Shown: positions 48,901-58,357 of the stretch, in pieces
Numbering within the stretch: position 1 is the stretch's first letter
How the letters are laid out: every line of letters begins with the position of its first letter
NCBI RefSeq assembly: GCF_029873635.1
Contig: NC_080428.1
Location: 64,579,101-64,643,100, forward strand
Origin: Malania oleifera
Lineage: Eukaryota > Streptophyta > Magnoliopsida > Santalales > Ximeniaceae
Direction of reading: 5' to 3'
Length of the DNA: 64,000 nt
Notes under the pieces: generated by a model
Told to the model about the DNA's origin: nothing
Databases searched by the model: none
Seen by the model: the letters and a program-made list of their open reading frames with translations, nothing else
Made by a program: the position numbers and the translations under genes

Positions 48901-51417
48901 ACACTTCATGCATCCTCATGCATTTAGTGAAAGGCATTCCCATTATAGGAAGCAGCATACAGACATATTATGTAACAGGCATCATGTATATGTAACAACA
49001 TGCCCCTGCATTCAAGCATCGCAATTTAGTAACACGCATACATATAGCAGTAGAGCACCATTCATTCATACTTGCCTGATTGAATAAATTCTTGATTAAT
49101 CCTGTTACATCCATAGCCAATCAGCGTAGGGGTTTGGTCGTTGTACCCTTGGGACCCAAATTTTTACATCCATAACAAGCCATTCAGAGGATATTACAAC
49201 CCGGTTCAGTGTACCAGCAACACTATTGTCCTCAGTAATAAAAAATAAAAAATAAAAAATAAAAAAATGGGAAAGAGAAAACACTCAGATTTTATTAATT
49301 GCCCTCACTTATGGTGGAGGAATACCGTGGTTACAGTCATGGTCCTGGGAGATTACAACCAGAACTCTCCCAAAACCCAGAAAAAAAAAAAAACAACAAC
49401 AACAAAAACAAAAACAAAAAAAAATGATCTTTTCCAGGTCACGTACAGACGGATTTTCATTTCAGGCTGAAGAACGAGAAGTCGGACCTTTTCCATACGC
49501 CATGATTTTGAGCCGTTTTTGCTCCCGCTGGATGTCCTCCCGGCTTTTCTCTAACTCAGCTATTCTAGGCCCAAGGTCGTTGGAGTAAACTGCTACCATT
49601 TTTCTCAAATCATCAACCTCCCGTTTTAACATACTATTTTCTTGCCTTAACTCCCTCGTTTTCTGCTGTTCCTCTTGGTATTTCGTCCGTAAGATGTAGG
49701 TTTCATTCCCAAGGAGGGTCACAGTCTCGTTCTGTCTCTGCAGACGACGGGCTAGGTGAGATGTTGAGGACATCGCCTGGGCACTGTGATAGAGTGCCTG
49801 GTTGGCTATGCCGGGATCAGACATCGAGGCCAGTACTGTCTCATTCCTCAGCATTTCTTTTTGGAACTGAGGAGAGAGTTGGAAGGAGCCGAGAGCGTTA
49901 GAACAGAATGGCACCTCTGGTGCCACATTCAAATCAGGAACCCGCTTGGAAGATGAGGCCCCAGCCATGAGAAACGTTTAGGAGTGTTGAGAGATTTGAG
50001 ATGGTCGAGGTACGGTTTCTCGTAACAGAGGATGGCCAAAGATGGGTTACAATTGCACGTGGAGTTTACTGGTGGTGTTTAAGTGTGAGAGGAAGTCCGT
50101 TTAAATAGGATAAAAAGGATTGCCATGCTAAGTGTGTGTCTGACAGAAAGACGAAAGAGGCGACGTGCATCGAGAAGCCCCCAAAGTTTGTGTGCGAGGT
50201 AAGCTATGGGAGTTGTGCAGTCCCCTCAGTGGAGGATTATGTTCACAAGGCGGCGAAAAATAATCCCGAGGCGGATTTTGAAAGATGTGGAGCAGTCATA
50301 ATACCTAAACTCGAGGAAAAGAAAGAGAAAAAGAAGAAAGTGGGGGCGCATTTATTCTTGGGGCCTGTTTTTCTTTTTTAAAAAAGGAACCCGAAGCCGG
50401 TTTGTTTTGCACAAAGCCCAACTATTTAAATAAGCTTGGGTTTTATATTTGAAAAGAGAAAGTGCGCCGGCCTGTTTTAAATGACCTAGGCCCTATTTCT
50501 TTCTGAATTGGCTCGGCCCGATTTTGAAACTCAATCCAAGCCCAACCATTTTAAAAGACACGGGCTTTTGTTTTTCAAAAAGTGGGCCGGCTTATTTTAA
50601 AAATGACTTGGGACCTCTTTTGGGCCGACCCAGTTTTAAAACTCAATTCAAGCCCAACCATTTTAAAAGACACGGGCTTTTGTTTTTCGAAAAGTGGGCC
50701 GGCTTATTTTAAAAAAATGACTTGGGACCTCTTTTGGGCCGACCCGATTTTAAAACTCAATTCAAGCCCAACCATTTTAAAAGACACGGGCTTTTGTTTT
50801 TCAAAAAGTGGGCCGGCTTATTTTAAAAATGACTTGGGACCTCTTTTGGGCCGACCCAGTTTTAAAACTCAATTCAAGCCCAACCATTTTAAAAGACACG
50901 GGCTTTTGTTTTTCGAAAAGTGGGCCGGCTTATTTTAAAAATGACTTGGGACCTGTTTTGGGCCGGCCTGTTTTAAATAACCTGGGCTCTGTTTCTTTCT
51001 GAATTGGGCCGGCCCAGTTTTAAAACTCCATCCAAGTCTAACCATTTAATTAGACACGGGCTTTATTTTTTAAAAGGAAAAGTGGGCCGGCCTGCTTTAA
51101 AAATGACTTGGGCCCTGTTTCTTTCTGAATTGGGCCGACCCGTTTTAAAAAAATCAAAGCCCATTTTTTTGAAAAGCAAACTCGGGCCCAATTCCATCCC
51201 AAAGACCACACGTGACCTGAACACGTGATAGAGCCCATGTGGCTCGCCCGTGACCCCCCGAGTTCACTCAACTCACTTAACTCGAAGATGAGTTGACTCA
51301 TCCTCGACCTCACCACCCCAACTGAAACCCTAATGAAACCCTAAACCTAACTTCCTAACCAGAAATACCTCAAGCCCTAAATTTCCAACAAATCAGTAAT
51401 AAAGCATACACAACATT

Positions 51418-51476
<59 letters not shown>

Positions 51477-54419
51477 GGAAGGAAGAAAGAACTTATCTCC
51501 TTTGGGAGTTCGGAAGAACTCCCCTTGCATCTGTGCGGATCTTCCTTACTGGGCCACTCCCGGTGACCATCATTTGTCTGGGCTTCACCAGATCTCTCCA
51601 GATCTGACCGTGAGAACAGAATAGGAGGCCAATCAGAGCTGGATCACTTCTAAAGGTGTTGGGATCTTAAGTTTGCCAAGATCTAAGGTCTCTGAAGAAC
51701 GGTATATAGAGAGAGAGAGAGCTTGGAGATAGGCAAGAGTAGAAAAGAAATCACGGAGGGGCTAGGGTTTTGAGTTTGCAGCAAATAAGCCTAGAGAACA
51801 GAGATTGAAAGGGGAGAACAGAGAGGGTGAAAGGAGAGAGAAGAGAGAAAGAGAGGGCGTTCGAGAGAATGAAATGCAGTAAAATGAACAGAACTAAAAA
51901 TTTGGTTTAAATATCCAATGCCTCGGAGCCACGAGATTCAACCACGTGGCAACCCGTCATCCGTCCGATCAAAAATTCTGCGTGGCCACCATGATCACCG
52001 CACGATCTGTGTTTTCCAAGGACGGTCAGGATTGTGCCATGCCTTGATCCGGGTCACATTTGACCAGCCACTCGGTCACCAACACGTGGCTCATTCTCCA
52101 TCATGCACAAAAAGTCTGCGTGGCCACCCTGATCACCGCACGATCTGTGTTTTCCAAGGACGGTCAGGATTGTGCCATGCCTTCATCCGGGTCACGTTTG
52201 ACCAGCCAATCAGTCACCAACACGTGGCTCATTCTCCCCCCACACAAGCAAAAGTCTGCGTGGCCACCCGGATCACCACACGATTTGTGTTTCCAAGGAC
52301 GGTCTGGATTGTGCCATGCCTTGATGCCGGTCACATTTGACCAGCCACTGACACGTGGCACCGGTCCTCAACCGCACGATTTGTGTTTTCCAAGGATGGC
52401 TTGGATTGGGCCACGTCCTTGATCCCGGTCACATTTGACCAGCCACTCGGCCACTGACACGTGGCACCGGTCCTCAACCGCACGATTTGTGTTTTCCAAA
52501 GATGGCTTGGATTGGGCCACGTCCTTGATCCCGGTCACATTTGACTAGCCACTCGGCCACTGACACGTGGCACCGGTCCTCAACCGCACGATTTGTGTTT
52601 TCCAAGGATGGCTTGGATTGGGCCACGTCCTTGATCCCGGTCACATTTGACCAGCCACTCGGCCACTGACACGTGGCACCGGTCCTCAACCGCACGATTT
52701 GTGTTTTCCAAGGATGGCTTGGATTGGGCCACGTCATTGGTCCACATCCACATACACCAACCACTCAGTCACTGACACGTGACACCCCTGATCACCGCAC
52801 GATCTGTGTTTTCCAAGGACGGTCAGGATTGTGCCATGCCTTGATCTGGGTCACATTTGACCAGCCACTCGGTCACCAACACGTGGCTCATTCTCCATCA
52901 TACACAAAAAGTCTGCGTGGCCACCCTGATCACTGCACGATCTGTGTTTTCCAAGGATGGTCAGGATTATGCCACGCCTTGATCAGGGTCACATTTGACC
53001 AGCCCCTCAGTAACTAACACGTGGCACCCCTCCTCAACCATTCGATCTATGTTTTCCCAGGATGGACTAGATCATGCCAGGTCTTCAATCCGGGTCACTC
53101 TCCATACTCCTACTTAGCACATGACTCTACTCAGAACACGACATGTGGTCAGTTGTATGGCCTGGCTAAAATAGGTGTCTTTTATCTTTATAGGCCTGTT
53201 ACTATAAATAACGTAGGAGAGTTCCTACTGTTACCCCAAAGCAACAAGACCTATAAAGAGGGGCAGCTGTCGACACCCCAATTTTAACCAGGCCTTACCG
53301 AGGAGACCTCATGTCAAAACCTTTCCACACTGGCTGTGGACCCCACACATTCTTGTAGGTCCCACGCTGGTTGTGGACCCCACACATTCTTGTAGGTCCC
53401 ACGCTGGCTGTGGACCCCACACATTCTTGTAGGTCCCACGCTGGTTGTGGACCCCACACATTCTTGTAGGTCCCACGCTGGCTGTGGACCCCACACATTC
53501 TTGTAGGTCCCACACTGCTTGTGGACCCCACACATTCTTGTAGGTCCCACACTGCTTGTGGACCCCACACATTCTCGTGGACCCCACGTGGCTTGTGGGC
53601 CCCACATATCTTCATTGGGCCCCACATGTTTGGTAGGCCCCACCTCTCTTGGTACGCTAGCTCGAATTCCTACATTCGATGCACGTTACCCCTTGGTACG
53701 CTAGCTCGGATTCCTACATCCGATGCACGTTACCCTCTGGTACGCCAGCTCGGATTCCTACATCCGATGCACGTTACCCTCTGGTACGCTAGCTCGGATT
53801 CCTACATCCGATGCACGTTACCCCCTCTGGTACGCTAGCTCAGATTCCTACATCCGATGCACGTTACCTCTTTTGGCATGCTTGCGCCTGCTAGCTCGGG
53901 TTCCTATAACCCTCAAATGGCTCGTGGACCCCACGTGGCTTGTGGGCCCCACATATCTTCATTGGGCCCCACATGTTTGGTGGGCCCCACCTCTCTTGGT
54001 ACGCTAGCTCGGATTCCTAGATCCGATGCACGTTACCCTCTGGTACGCTAGCTCGGATTCTTACATCCGATGCACGTTACCCCCTCTGGTACGCTAGCTC
54101 GGATTCTTACATCCGATGCACGTTACCTCTTTTGGCATGCTTGCGCCTCCTAGCTCGGGTTCCTATAACCCTCAAATGGCTCGTGGACCCCACATGGTGC
54201 GTGGGCCCCACATATCTTCATTGAGCCCCACATGTTTGGTGGGCCCCACCTCTCTTGGTACGCTAGCTCGGATCCGCATATCCGATGCCTCGCTAGCTCG
54301 GATCCACATATCCGATGCCTTGCTAGCTCGGGTTCCTGTAACCGTCAAACGGCTTGTGGACCCCACATGGTGCGTGGACCCCACACATTTTTTATGGGCT
54401 CCGCACAGCTTCTAGAACC

Positions 54420-54496
<77 letters not shown>

Positions 54497-57243
54497 TATT
54501 TTAATTTGCAAATGCAAGCATATTTTGTCCCCCCATCATCATTCACCACATGTCATTTTTTTTTTTTTTCCTTTATCATTCTTCCCATACTATATTCCAT
54601 TCATAATTCTTCATCCCATACTTTGTTCCCTCCATCATCACTCACCACATGTCATGTTTTTTCCCTTTATCATTCTTCCCATACTATATTCCCTTCATAA
54701 TTCTTCATCCCATACTTTGTTCCCTCCATCATCACTCACCACATGTCATGTTTTTTCCCTTTATCATTCTTCCCATACTATATTCCCTTCATAATTCTTC
54801 ATCCCATACTTTGTTCCCTCCATCATCACTCACCATATGTCATGTTTCTTCCCTTTATCATTCTTCCCATAATATATTCCCTTCATAATTCTTCATCCCA
54901 TACTTTGTTCCCTCCATCATCACTCACCACATGTCATGTTTCTTCCTTTTATCATTCTTCCCATGCTAATTTCCCTTCATCATTCTTCCCCCCATACTTG
55001 GTTCCCCCCATCATGACTCCCCTATGTCTTCTTTCCTATGCTTGCCCTAAGCTAAGCCTATAAATAGCCCTCTCATTCCAAGCACAAGGAGGGAGCTCTT
55101 AGTGGTGGTAAGGAGAAGATTTCAAATATTGAAGTTTTCTATCACGAGTTTGTGAAGTTAGTCTTTTTTTTGAGTAAAAATCAAGAGGTCGACTAATCCC
55201 ATTTCCTATCGGTGTTGAGTCACCCCATTTGAAGAAGGCACCCCGTAGTGCCTCAAATCAGAGCTCAAGAACAACTCTCGGGAAGACGTTGTAGAGCGGC
55301 CCTAGTAGACTCATCAACAGGAAAAGAAGACCGGAGCAGAGGAAAACGAAAGAAGATCAAGCGATCGATTGATCCCTTTTCCTACCGGTACCGGGTCACT
55401 CCATTTGAAGAAGGTACTCCCTTGTGCCTCGAGTCGGAACTCAAGAACAACCCTCGGGAAGGTGCTGTAGACTAACCTTGCGGATTCACAGACAGGAGAA
55501 GAAGATTTGAAGGAGAAAAAGACGATAGGTAAGACCAATGAACTTTCTCTTCCTATGTTACATTTCCGTCCCCCTTTCCCTAATCGGCCTCTGTTGGTTT
55601 ATTTGACTTTATTTCACTTTTCTTTACTTTAAATAGCTTCCTTTTAACTCATAAAAAAACAAAAAACAAAAAAAAATTTCATAAAAGACACAAAAATTCA
55701 GAAAAATTTTCAAAGAAAATTCAAAAATTTTTAAAGCTTTGAAACTTATTTACCTTTGAAAATTTTTGAAGAAAATCCAAGAAAGTTTCTAACATGTTTG
55801 GCAAAGGTTAGATTTGTTTCCCTACATTCAAGATTTTCAAAAATACATTCTAAACGCATATCTTTAAAACCATGACTTTCGTGATTGTTGTCTAAAATTC
55901 TGTTGTATTCGGAAGGACATTGGAAAATTCCGGAAAATCATTGGTCTCGACCAAGACCTTAAACTGGTTTTTCCCCCCAAACTGGTCAACGTTTGACCAG
56001 CTCACCATTCCCAAACTGGTTCACCTCAGTCTTCTCCATTTCGCTTGTATATTATTGTTGTATCCATAAAATTCACAAAAATCATGAAATTTTCAAAAAT
56101 TCCAAAAGTATTTTCACATTTTGGTTTCAATTGATTTCATTTGTGTTATTTTGAAAGTTCGGGAAAAATCACAAAAATCATTTTCACACTTAGGAAAAAT
56201 CACAAAATATTTTTTTAGGCACAAGAAAATTCATTCCAATCCCGAACCAATCTCAAAAACCTCCCGAAATAGTATTTTTGATACTTAAATAAAACCTATA
56301 GATTTCAAAATCCCCGGGAGCGTATTTTGTATCCTATTTTCGATTTTCCTTCCCGATGATTGCAAACGAGAACATTGACTCTTCGGAGTACTAGATTGCC
56401 CCGGTTCTGAGGGAATACCTATATAGTATTTTCATTTTTTTTCTTTTTTTCTTTTTTTTTTGACTTTTGAAAAGGAGTAATCTTTAAAGGCTTATTACAT
56501 TTATTTCGGGGAAAACTCTTTATTAATCTGGTACCGTTCGTAAGAACGGGCGTGTAGGGGGTGCTAATACCTTCCCCTTGCGTAACCATACTCCCGAGCC
56601 CGACTTTGGTGATGCAGACCGATTCTACCCCTAACGGGGTAGCAATCAAGTGTTCTAACCACACTTCAAAAGGTTAGTGGCGACTCCACCATACATCGTT
56701 TTCCACAAAAATTCACATTTTCAAAATACACATTCATTTTTCCCAGTTCGCAAGCCGAACCCATTTTTAAACCAGAGATTGGTTCTCTGGGCCGGGTCCG
56801 GGACGTCGCGACATTATATATTTGTCCGGGATTTGTATTTCAAATTTTAATGTGTGGATTTGGATAAAATATTTTGCAGAATTATATTACCCTATCTTTG
56901 AAAAAAATTTGAATTTGAAGTTACATTGGATTTGAATAAGATGTAATAAATATTTGTATTAAATTTTGTCCAAATCCACCCAGATCCAAATCCATATTTA
57001 ATGACGAAAATTCATATAATATCGATTTGGATCTAGATCCTTGAATTTCCAAAGTCATGCAGCAATTCACTAAATTAAAAATTTGTTTTGAGTGGTGATC
57101 GTATTTCAGAATTTCTAGATCAAGCCAAGATGGAACCATCCTTGGACATTCAGCTTCTAGACTTCAAAATTACTGCACCACAAAAATTTACTTTGCAATG
57201 TTCGTTAGGTCATGTGTTATGCATAAAAAATGAACTTTCGTAA
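35272..57243 (+). CDS. Unrecognised two-exon small gene, copy 2 (predicted 90 aa), with a 21-kb element in its intron
   Basis: Exon 1 is 35272-35410 (MILAEALKFMTSMVDG at the start). The donor GT at 35411 is identical to copy 1. The acceptor AG at 57108-57109 lies after a T-rich stretch, and exon 2 is 57110-57243. The intron is 21.7 kb because the Tat/Ogre-type element 35691-56813 sits in it. Exon 2 keeps QAKMEPSLDIQL and FKIT in the frame predicted from exon 1, but after FKIT the sequence differs completely from copy 1. It runs to a TAA at 57241-57243, so the C-terminus may be rearranged. An open frame extends exon 1 upstream to 35161, but the TATA box lies inside that extension, so the ATG at 35272 is preferred. 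Whether so large an intron is spliced is unknown; this copy may be silenced or non-functional. Confidence 0.4.
35750..36110 (+). repeat. Tandem repeats rich in TCP-type motifs, 5' LTR
   Basis: Units of about 39 bp repeat GTGGACCCCACACATTC and GTAGGTCCCACGCTG. Each unit contains GTGGACCC and GGTCCCAC. Nine GTGGACCC sites are countable between 35757 and 36050. The same arrays occur at 53327-53590 and, inverted, at 30350-30465. Confidence 0.88.
36110..36800 (+). repeat. 44-48-bp hairpin repeats, 5' LTR
   Basis: Repeats of the form GGTACGCTAGC, TCGGAT, loop, ATCCGA, TGCACGTTACC. Examples are 36122-36139 and 36166-36183 (44 bp apart). Blocks of GTGGGCCCCAC separate the groups. The array recurs at 53650-54345 and, inverted, at 29330-30290. 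Confidence 0.88.
36877..36931. repeat. (ATT)n microsatellite, 5' LTR
   Basis: About 17-18 ATT units. The counterparts are longer in the 3' LTR (54420-54497) and similar in the solo LTR (about 29204-29258). Confidence 0.95.
36990..37700 (+). repeat. 94-bp tandem repeats, 5' LTR
   Basis: About seven units of a 94-bp sequence (TCATGTTTCTTCCCTTTATC and onward), with starts at about 37080, 37174, 37268, 37362, 37456, 37550 and 37644. The 3' LTR has four (54651, 54745, 54839, 54933). Confidence 0.93.
37770..37777 (+). promoter_or_regulatory. TATA box of the 5' LTR
   Basis: TATAAATA in the context AAGCCTATAAATAGCC, repeated at 55059-55066 in the 3' LTR and at 28446-28453 (minus) in the solo LTR. 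It marks the end of U3; transcription probably starts about 30 bases downstream. Confidence 0.8.
37930..38230 (+). repeat. 176-bp duplicated block in the R-U5 region
   Basis: A sequence starting GTCACCCCATTTGAAGAAGG at 37931 recurs at 38107 with substitutions. The pair is present in all three LTR copies. The 75-codon open frame over it (37960-38187) shows no domain and is probably chance. Confidence 0.75.
39238..40230 (+). pseudogene. Leader and broken ORF1-like segment
   Basis: From an ATG at 39414 (MAKRAPDRVGPS) a reading frame stops at 39522-39524. It can be followed only by changing frame (39525-39642) and again (39639-39992). The last part is a strong coiled-coil candidate with heptad-like Glu/Lys/Leu spacing (DQKVQQLRESRAEIEEK, YIRDLEKQYEKQRYYF). 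Ogre elements carry an extra ORF of unknown function between the 5' LTR and gag, and this segment has the right place and character. It seems broken by frameshifts. No PBS was found between 39238 and 39414, consistent with a deletion that removed the LTR end. The rest, 39993-40230, is non-coding. Confidence 0.55.
40231..41220 (+). CDS. gag: Gag capsid protein of the Tat/Ogre-type element
   Basis: 329 codons. The N-terminal third is a short coiled coil (QLESRVLGIEQGQEEL) and a Pro-rich linker. Residues about 140-300 form the retrotransposon gag domain: FKMPDFEKFDGTTCPQTHL, FQSSLTGTAARWYVQ, TWGDLADAFEAQYRH, ETFREYAHRWRDAATQV. It would form the particle that packages element RNA. The ORF ends in an ATGA that overlaps the next ORF's start by four bases. 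The protease frame is -1 relative to gag, so the junction could be a frameshift site, a re-initiation site or a small indel. The frame is open and all core blocks are present. Confidence 0.9.
   Translation: MAEQLESRVLGIEQGQEELSNQIKKILDLLLNKGKIVQDQDHEEENDPIHPPGFTPIQGQSSGLPPFTSEKPPHGTPPFIPAVTGIGMPSSAVAGVGTSKTATEYRCDELEERLRAIEGTRTTSTARPSDYCLVPNVVIPPKFKMPDFEKFDGTTCPQTHLRMYCQSMAAYTDNEKLMMHCFQSSLTGTAARWYVQQNKAQIRTWGDLADAFEAQYRHILEMAPDRMFLSEMEKKPTETFREYAHRWRDAATQVDPPVNDREAISMFVGTLKDPYRSHLVGSTPHNFMDIVSAGARVEADVKAGRIKTGTTDNGPSKKWVKGKKEEETQ
41217..43489 (+). CDS. Gag C-terminus, aspartic protease and G-patch region
   Basis: About 758 codons to a TAA at 43491-43493. Early on, a knuckle-like CAYHANSPGHPIDQCWAFKH (C-x2-H-x5-H-x4-C) follows a Pro-rich stretch (residues about 112-131), a conserved part of Tat-clade gag. 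The protease active site VLIDNGSSLNVMP is at about residue 460, with the second conserved loop CLLGRPWIH at about 535. A G-patch-like segment (YHPEKGLGKYLQG, RYGLGYIPT) lies at about 635-665. The reading frame continues into pol if the 166-bp intron at 43490-43655 is removed; otherwise the protein ends at 43493. Products would be the protease that cleaves the polyprotein and an RNA-binding module. Confidence 0.88.
43490..43655 (+). other. Predicted intron between protease and RT
   Basis: The donor GTAATG at 43490 and the acceptor ATGCAG ending at 43655 follow a T-rich stretch. Removing the 166 bases takes out the protease stop codon and puts the protease and pol frames in phase: two bases of a codon before, one base after. 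Ogre elements are known to carry an intron at this position. Splicing is not shown by the sequence itself. Confidence 0.75.
43656..47091 (+). CDS. pol: Pol: reverse transcriptase, RNase H, second RNase H, integrase
   Basis: An open frame to TAA at 47089-47091. The RT fingers and palm are complete (VCVDYRDLNKASPKDNFPLP, FSFMDGFSGYNQI, MPFGLKNAGATYQRAM) with the catalytic YVDD at 44479-44490. The first RNase H (LYLAISENSMGCVLGQ, SDLEKTCCALVW) lacks the usual first aspartate. It is followed by a second RNase H of the Tat type with its acidic residues (MLFDGAVN, EYEACILGL, VRGDSALV, MSDALATLA). Integrase has the HHCC finger (HEGVCGTHAGGH, CHKCQ), the core D,D,E (GMDVIGP, IITDNAKN, AVEAANKN) and a C-terminal tail. 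No stops or missing catalytic residues were found in RT or integrase, so pol looks recently functional. Inter-element movement would still need a PBS, which this copy lacks. Confidence 0.93.
47092..49461 (+). other. 3' non-coding region of the Tat/Ogre-type element, part 1
   Basis: No sense gene was seen over 2.4 kb. Short dispersed repeats of ACACTGGGGCAG occur (47483, 48551 and 48642 regions, among others). Ogre-like elements characteristically have long non-coding stretches after integrase. Confidence 0.7.
49462..49968 (-). CDS. Antisense coiled-coil ORF with EAR-like motif (168 aa)
   Basis: It is encoded on the strand opposite to gag-pol, between integrase and the 3' LTR. The N-terminus (MAGASSSKRVPDLNVAPEVP) contains DLNVAP at residues 12-17, matching the EAR repression motif DLNxxP, next to a basic KR. 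Residues about 75-155 are a long coiled-coil candidate (LARRLQRQNETVTLLGNE, QKTRELRQENSMLKREVDDL, IAELEKSREDIQREQKRL). A minus-strand TATA-like TATTTAAA lies about 130 bases upstream (50100-50107). Additional, sometimes antisense, ORFs are known in this position in Tat-clade elements, and their functions are undetermined. The nuclear co-repressor recruitment suggested by the EAR motif is inference. The frame is uninterrupted. Confidence 0.68.
   Translation of the reverse strand: MAGASSSKRVPDLNVAPEVPFCSNALGSFQLSPQFQKEMLRNETVLASMSDPGIANQALYHSAQAMSSTSHLARRLQRQNETVTLLGNETYILRTKYQEEQQKTRELRQENSMLKREVDDLRKMVAVYSNDLGPRIAELEKSREDIQREQKRLKIMAYGKGPTSRSSA
50100..50107 (-). promoter_or_regulatory. Candidate TATA box for the antisense ORF
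   Basis: TATTTAAA on the minus strand, 132 bases before the ATG at 49968. A G-box core CACGTG occurs between them (50056-50061). Position is right for a core promoter; nothing else supports it directly. Confidence 0.45.
50108..50389. other. Non-coding stretch upstream of the antisense ORF
   Basis: A sense frame of 81 codons (50136-50381) shows no domain and ends in a Lys-rich tail. It is more likely chance. A good donor-like GAG/GTAAGC occurs at about 50200. Confidence 0.4.
50390..51180 (+). repeat. 113-bp tandem repeats with GGGCC motifs
   Basis: Units of about 113 bp contain AAGTGGGCCGGCTTATTTTAA, GACCCAGTTTTAAAACTCAA and GACACGGGCTTTTG. At least four close copies lie between about 50530 and 50990, with more diverged ones on each side. 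Successive starts at 50582 and 50808 are two units apart. Confidence 0.88.
51181..51940. other. Non-coding segment with (AT)n tract
   Basis: Contains an uninterrupted (AT)n run at 51420-51471, then purine-rich sequence (51700-51890) with many GAGA motifs. No gene was recognised. Confidence 0.7.
51920..53060 (+). repeat. 106/138-bp tandem repeats with G-box and W-box motifs
   Basis: A 106-bp unit repeats from 52351 (next starts 52457, 52563, 52669, 52775). Flanking units at 51993-52350 and 52790-53060 are about 138 bp. Nearly every unit has ACACGTGGC (ABRE/G-box core) and most have TTTGACCAGCCA (W-box core TTGACC). The array lies just upstream of the 3' LTR. Confidence 0.9.
53256..53266 (+). 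other. Polypurine tract
   Basis: A purine-rich AAAGAGGGGCA immediately precedes the 3' LTR start at 53268, as needed for plus-strand priming. Confidence 0.85.
53268..56813 (+). repeat. 3' LTR, complete (3546 bp)
   Basis: From TGTCGACACC to GTCGCGACA, followed by the TTATA duplication. It contains the TCP-type array, hairpin repeats, (ATT)n, four 94-bp units, a TATA box at 55059-55066 and the complete U5. U5 includes a block with ACGGGCGTGTAGGGGGTGC (about 56545) that is conserved in the diverged LTR at 60303. Confidence 0.95.
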
Positions 57244-58357
57244 CGGACCAATCCAAGATGGACAATGCAAAGTATTTCCACACTTTGTATAGCTCGTGTT
57301 ATGCATATCCAAGCGCATGCAAGTAAAATATTGTAATTAAAATTTTAATAATAAGATTAGGGTCATTTTAGGAATAACGAGAAGAAAAATACTGACCGAA
57401 AATTTGCTCCCATTCTCTTAATTAATAGTTGGGATAATTTCAGCGTCAATAAAATATTTTTATTATATTATGACCTTGTCACAAACCATATAAAAATTAA
57501 GATAATAATTTTTAAATGGAAGATAAGGTTTTTTTTTTTGTTTGGTTGCATGGAACTCAAGTTTCCAGTAAAAAATAATAATGTAAAATTTTGTTTGGAT
57601 GCAAACATCCTTTACTAATTGAAGTTAAATAAATATTAAGAAAGTGAAAAGAGATTAATTTTTTGTACTCTGATTTTCTTCAATATTAGACGCACATTAA
57701 ATAAAATTTAAGAATCATTACATCACCAATTAATGAATATACTTTGCTACCTCATACTTGTAAACTACATTAATTTATTTTTAATAATTTAATTATTTTA
57801 CTTTTTCTTATTATAGAATATTTATACGCAAAGAAAACTTTGTATTTGGAGGTGCTTCCATTAAACTGTGATGTGGCTCATAAACAAGATTATTCTTCTA
57901 AGATGTCATTTGAGTAGTACACGTATTCAATTGGCCAACTAGTAAAATCAACTAAACTTTGGTATAACAATAACAACAACAAACCCCAGGGTTGGTTGTC
58001 AAATCTTTTTCTGCCAATTTATGTAATTATGAATAATTTTTTTCGACAAATTCAAGACTATTAAATTCTTAATTACTCACTAACTCGTTCCAAGTTATTT
58101 TAGGTATATCCCTACTCCTTCTATTATACCTGACAGTAATTAAATCATTCTTCCTCACGTATGCACTATGTGACTATGTTGCAAGTGTTCAAACCATCTA
58201 AGTTGTCCCTCCTTTATATTTATCTTCTATAGGAATTAAGTCTAACCTACTACAAATATGTTCATTTCTTAATTTATCTTTTAACATTATACCACTCATC
58301 CATTTAAAACTTTGGTACCCCAAATCTAATATTAAGAACGCTATCAAAAGCAAATAA
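57244..58357 (+). repeat. Downstream flank of gene copy 2, start of duplicated unit C
   Basis: 57330-58000 aligns with 31940-32700. The third unit is cut off by the CACTA end at 58358; no third gene copy is visible. There is nothing coding in the stretch. Confidence 0.72.

Larger units (their letters stand above)
35691..56813 (+). mobile_element. Tat/Ogre-type Ty3/gypsy retrotransposon, 21.1 kb
   Basis: LTRs at 35691-39237 and 53268-56813 are flanked by a perfect 5-bp duplication TTATA (35686-35690 and 56814-56818). The domain order is gag, protease, RT, RNase H, second RNase H, integrase: Ty3/gypsy order plus the extra RNase H known from the Tat clade. The very large size, an intron between protease and RT, an ORF upstream of gag and long non-coding 3' region match Ogre-like members. 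The 5' LTR lacks its last roughly 290 bp and no PBS is visible. Gag and pol frames are otherwise long and open. Confidence 0.95.

Noticed and set aside
50136-50381. 81-codon sense frame after the antisense ORF
   Set aside because: No domain, a low-complexity Lys-rich end and no promoter; it was not listed as a gene.
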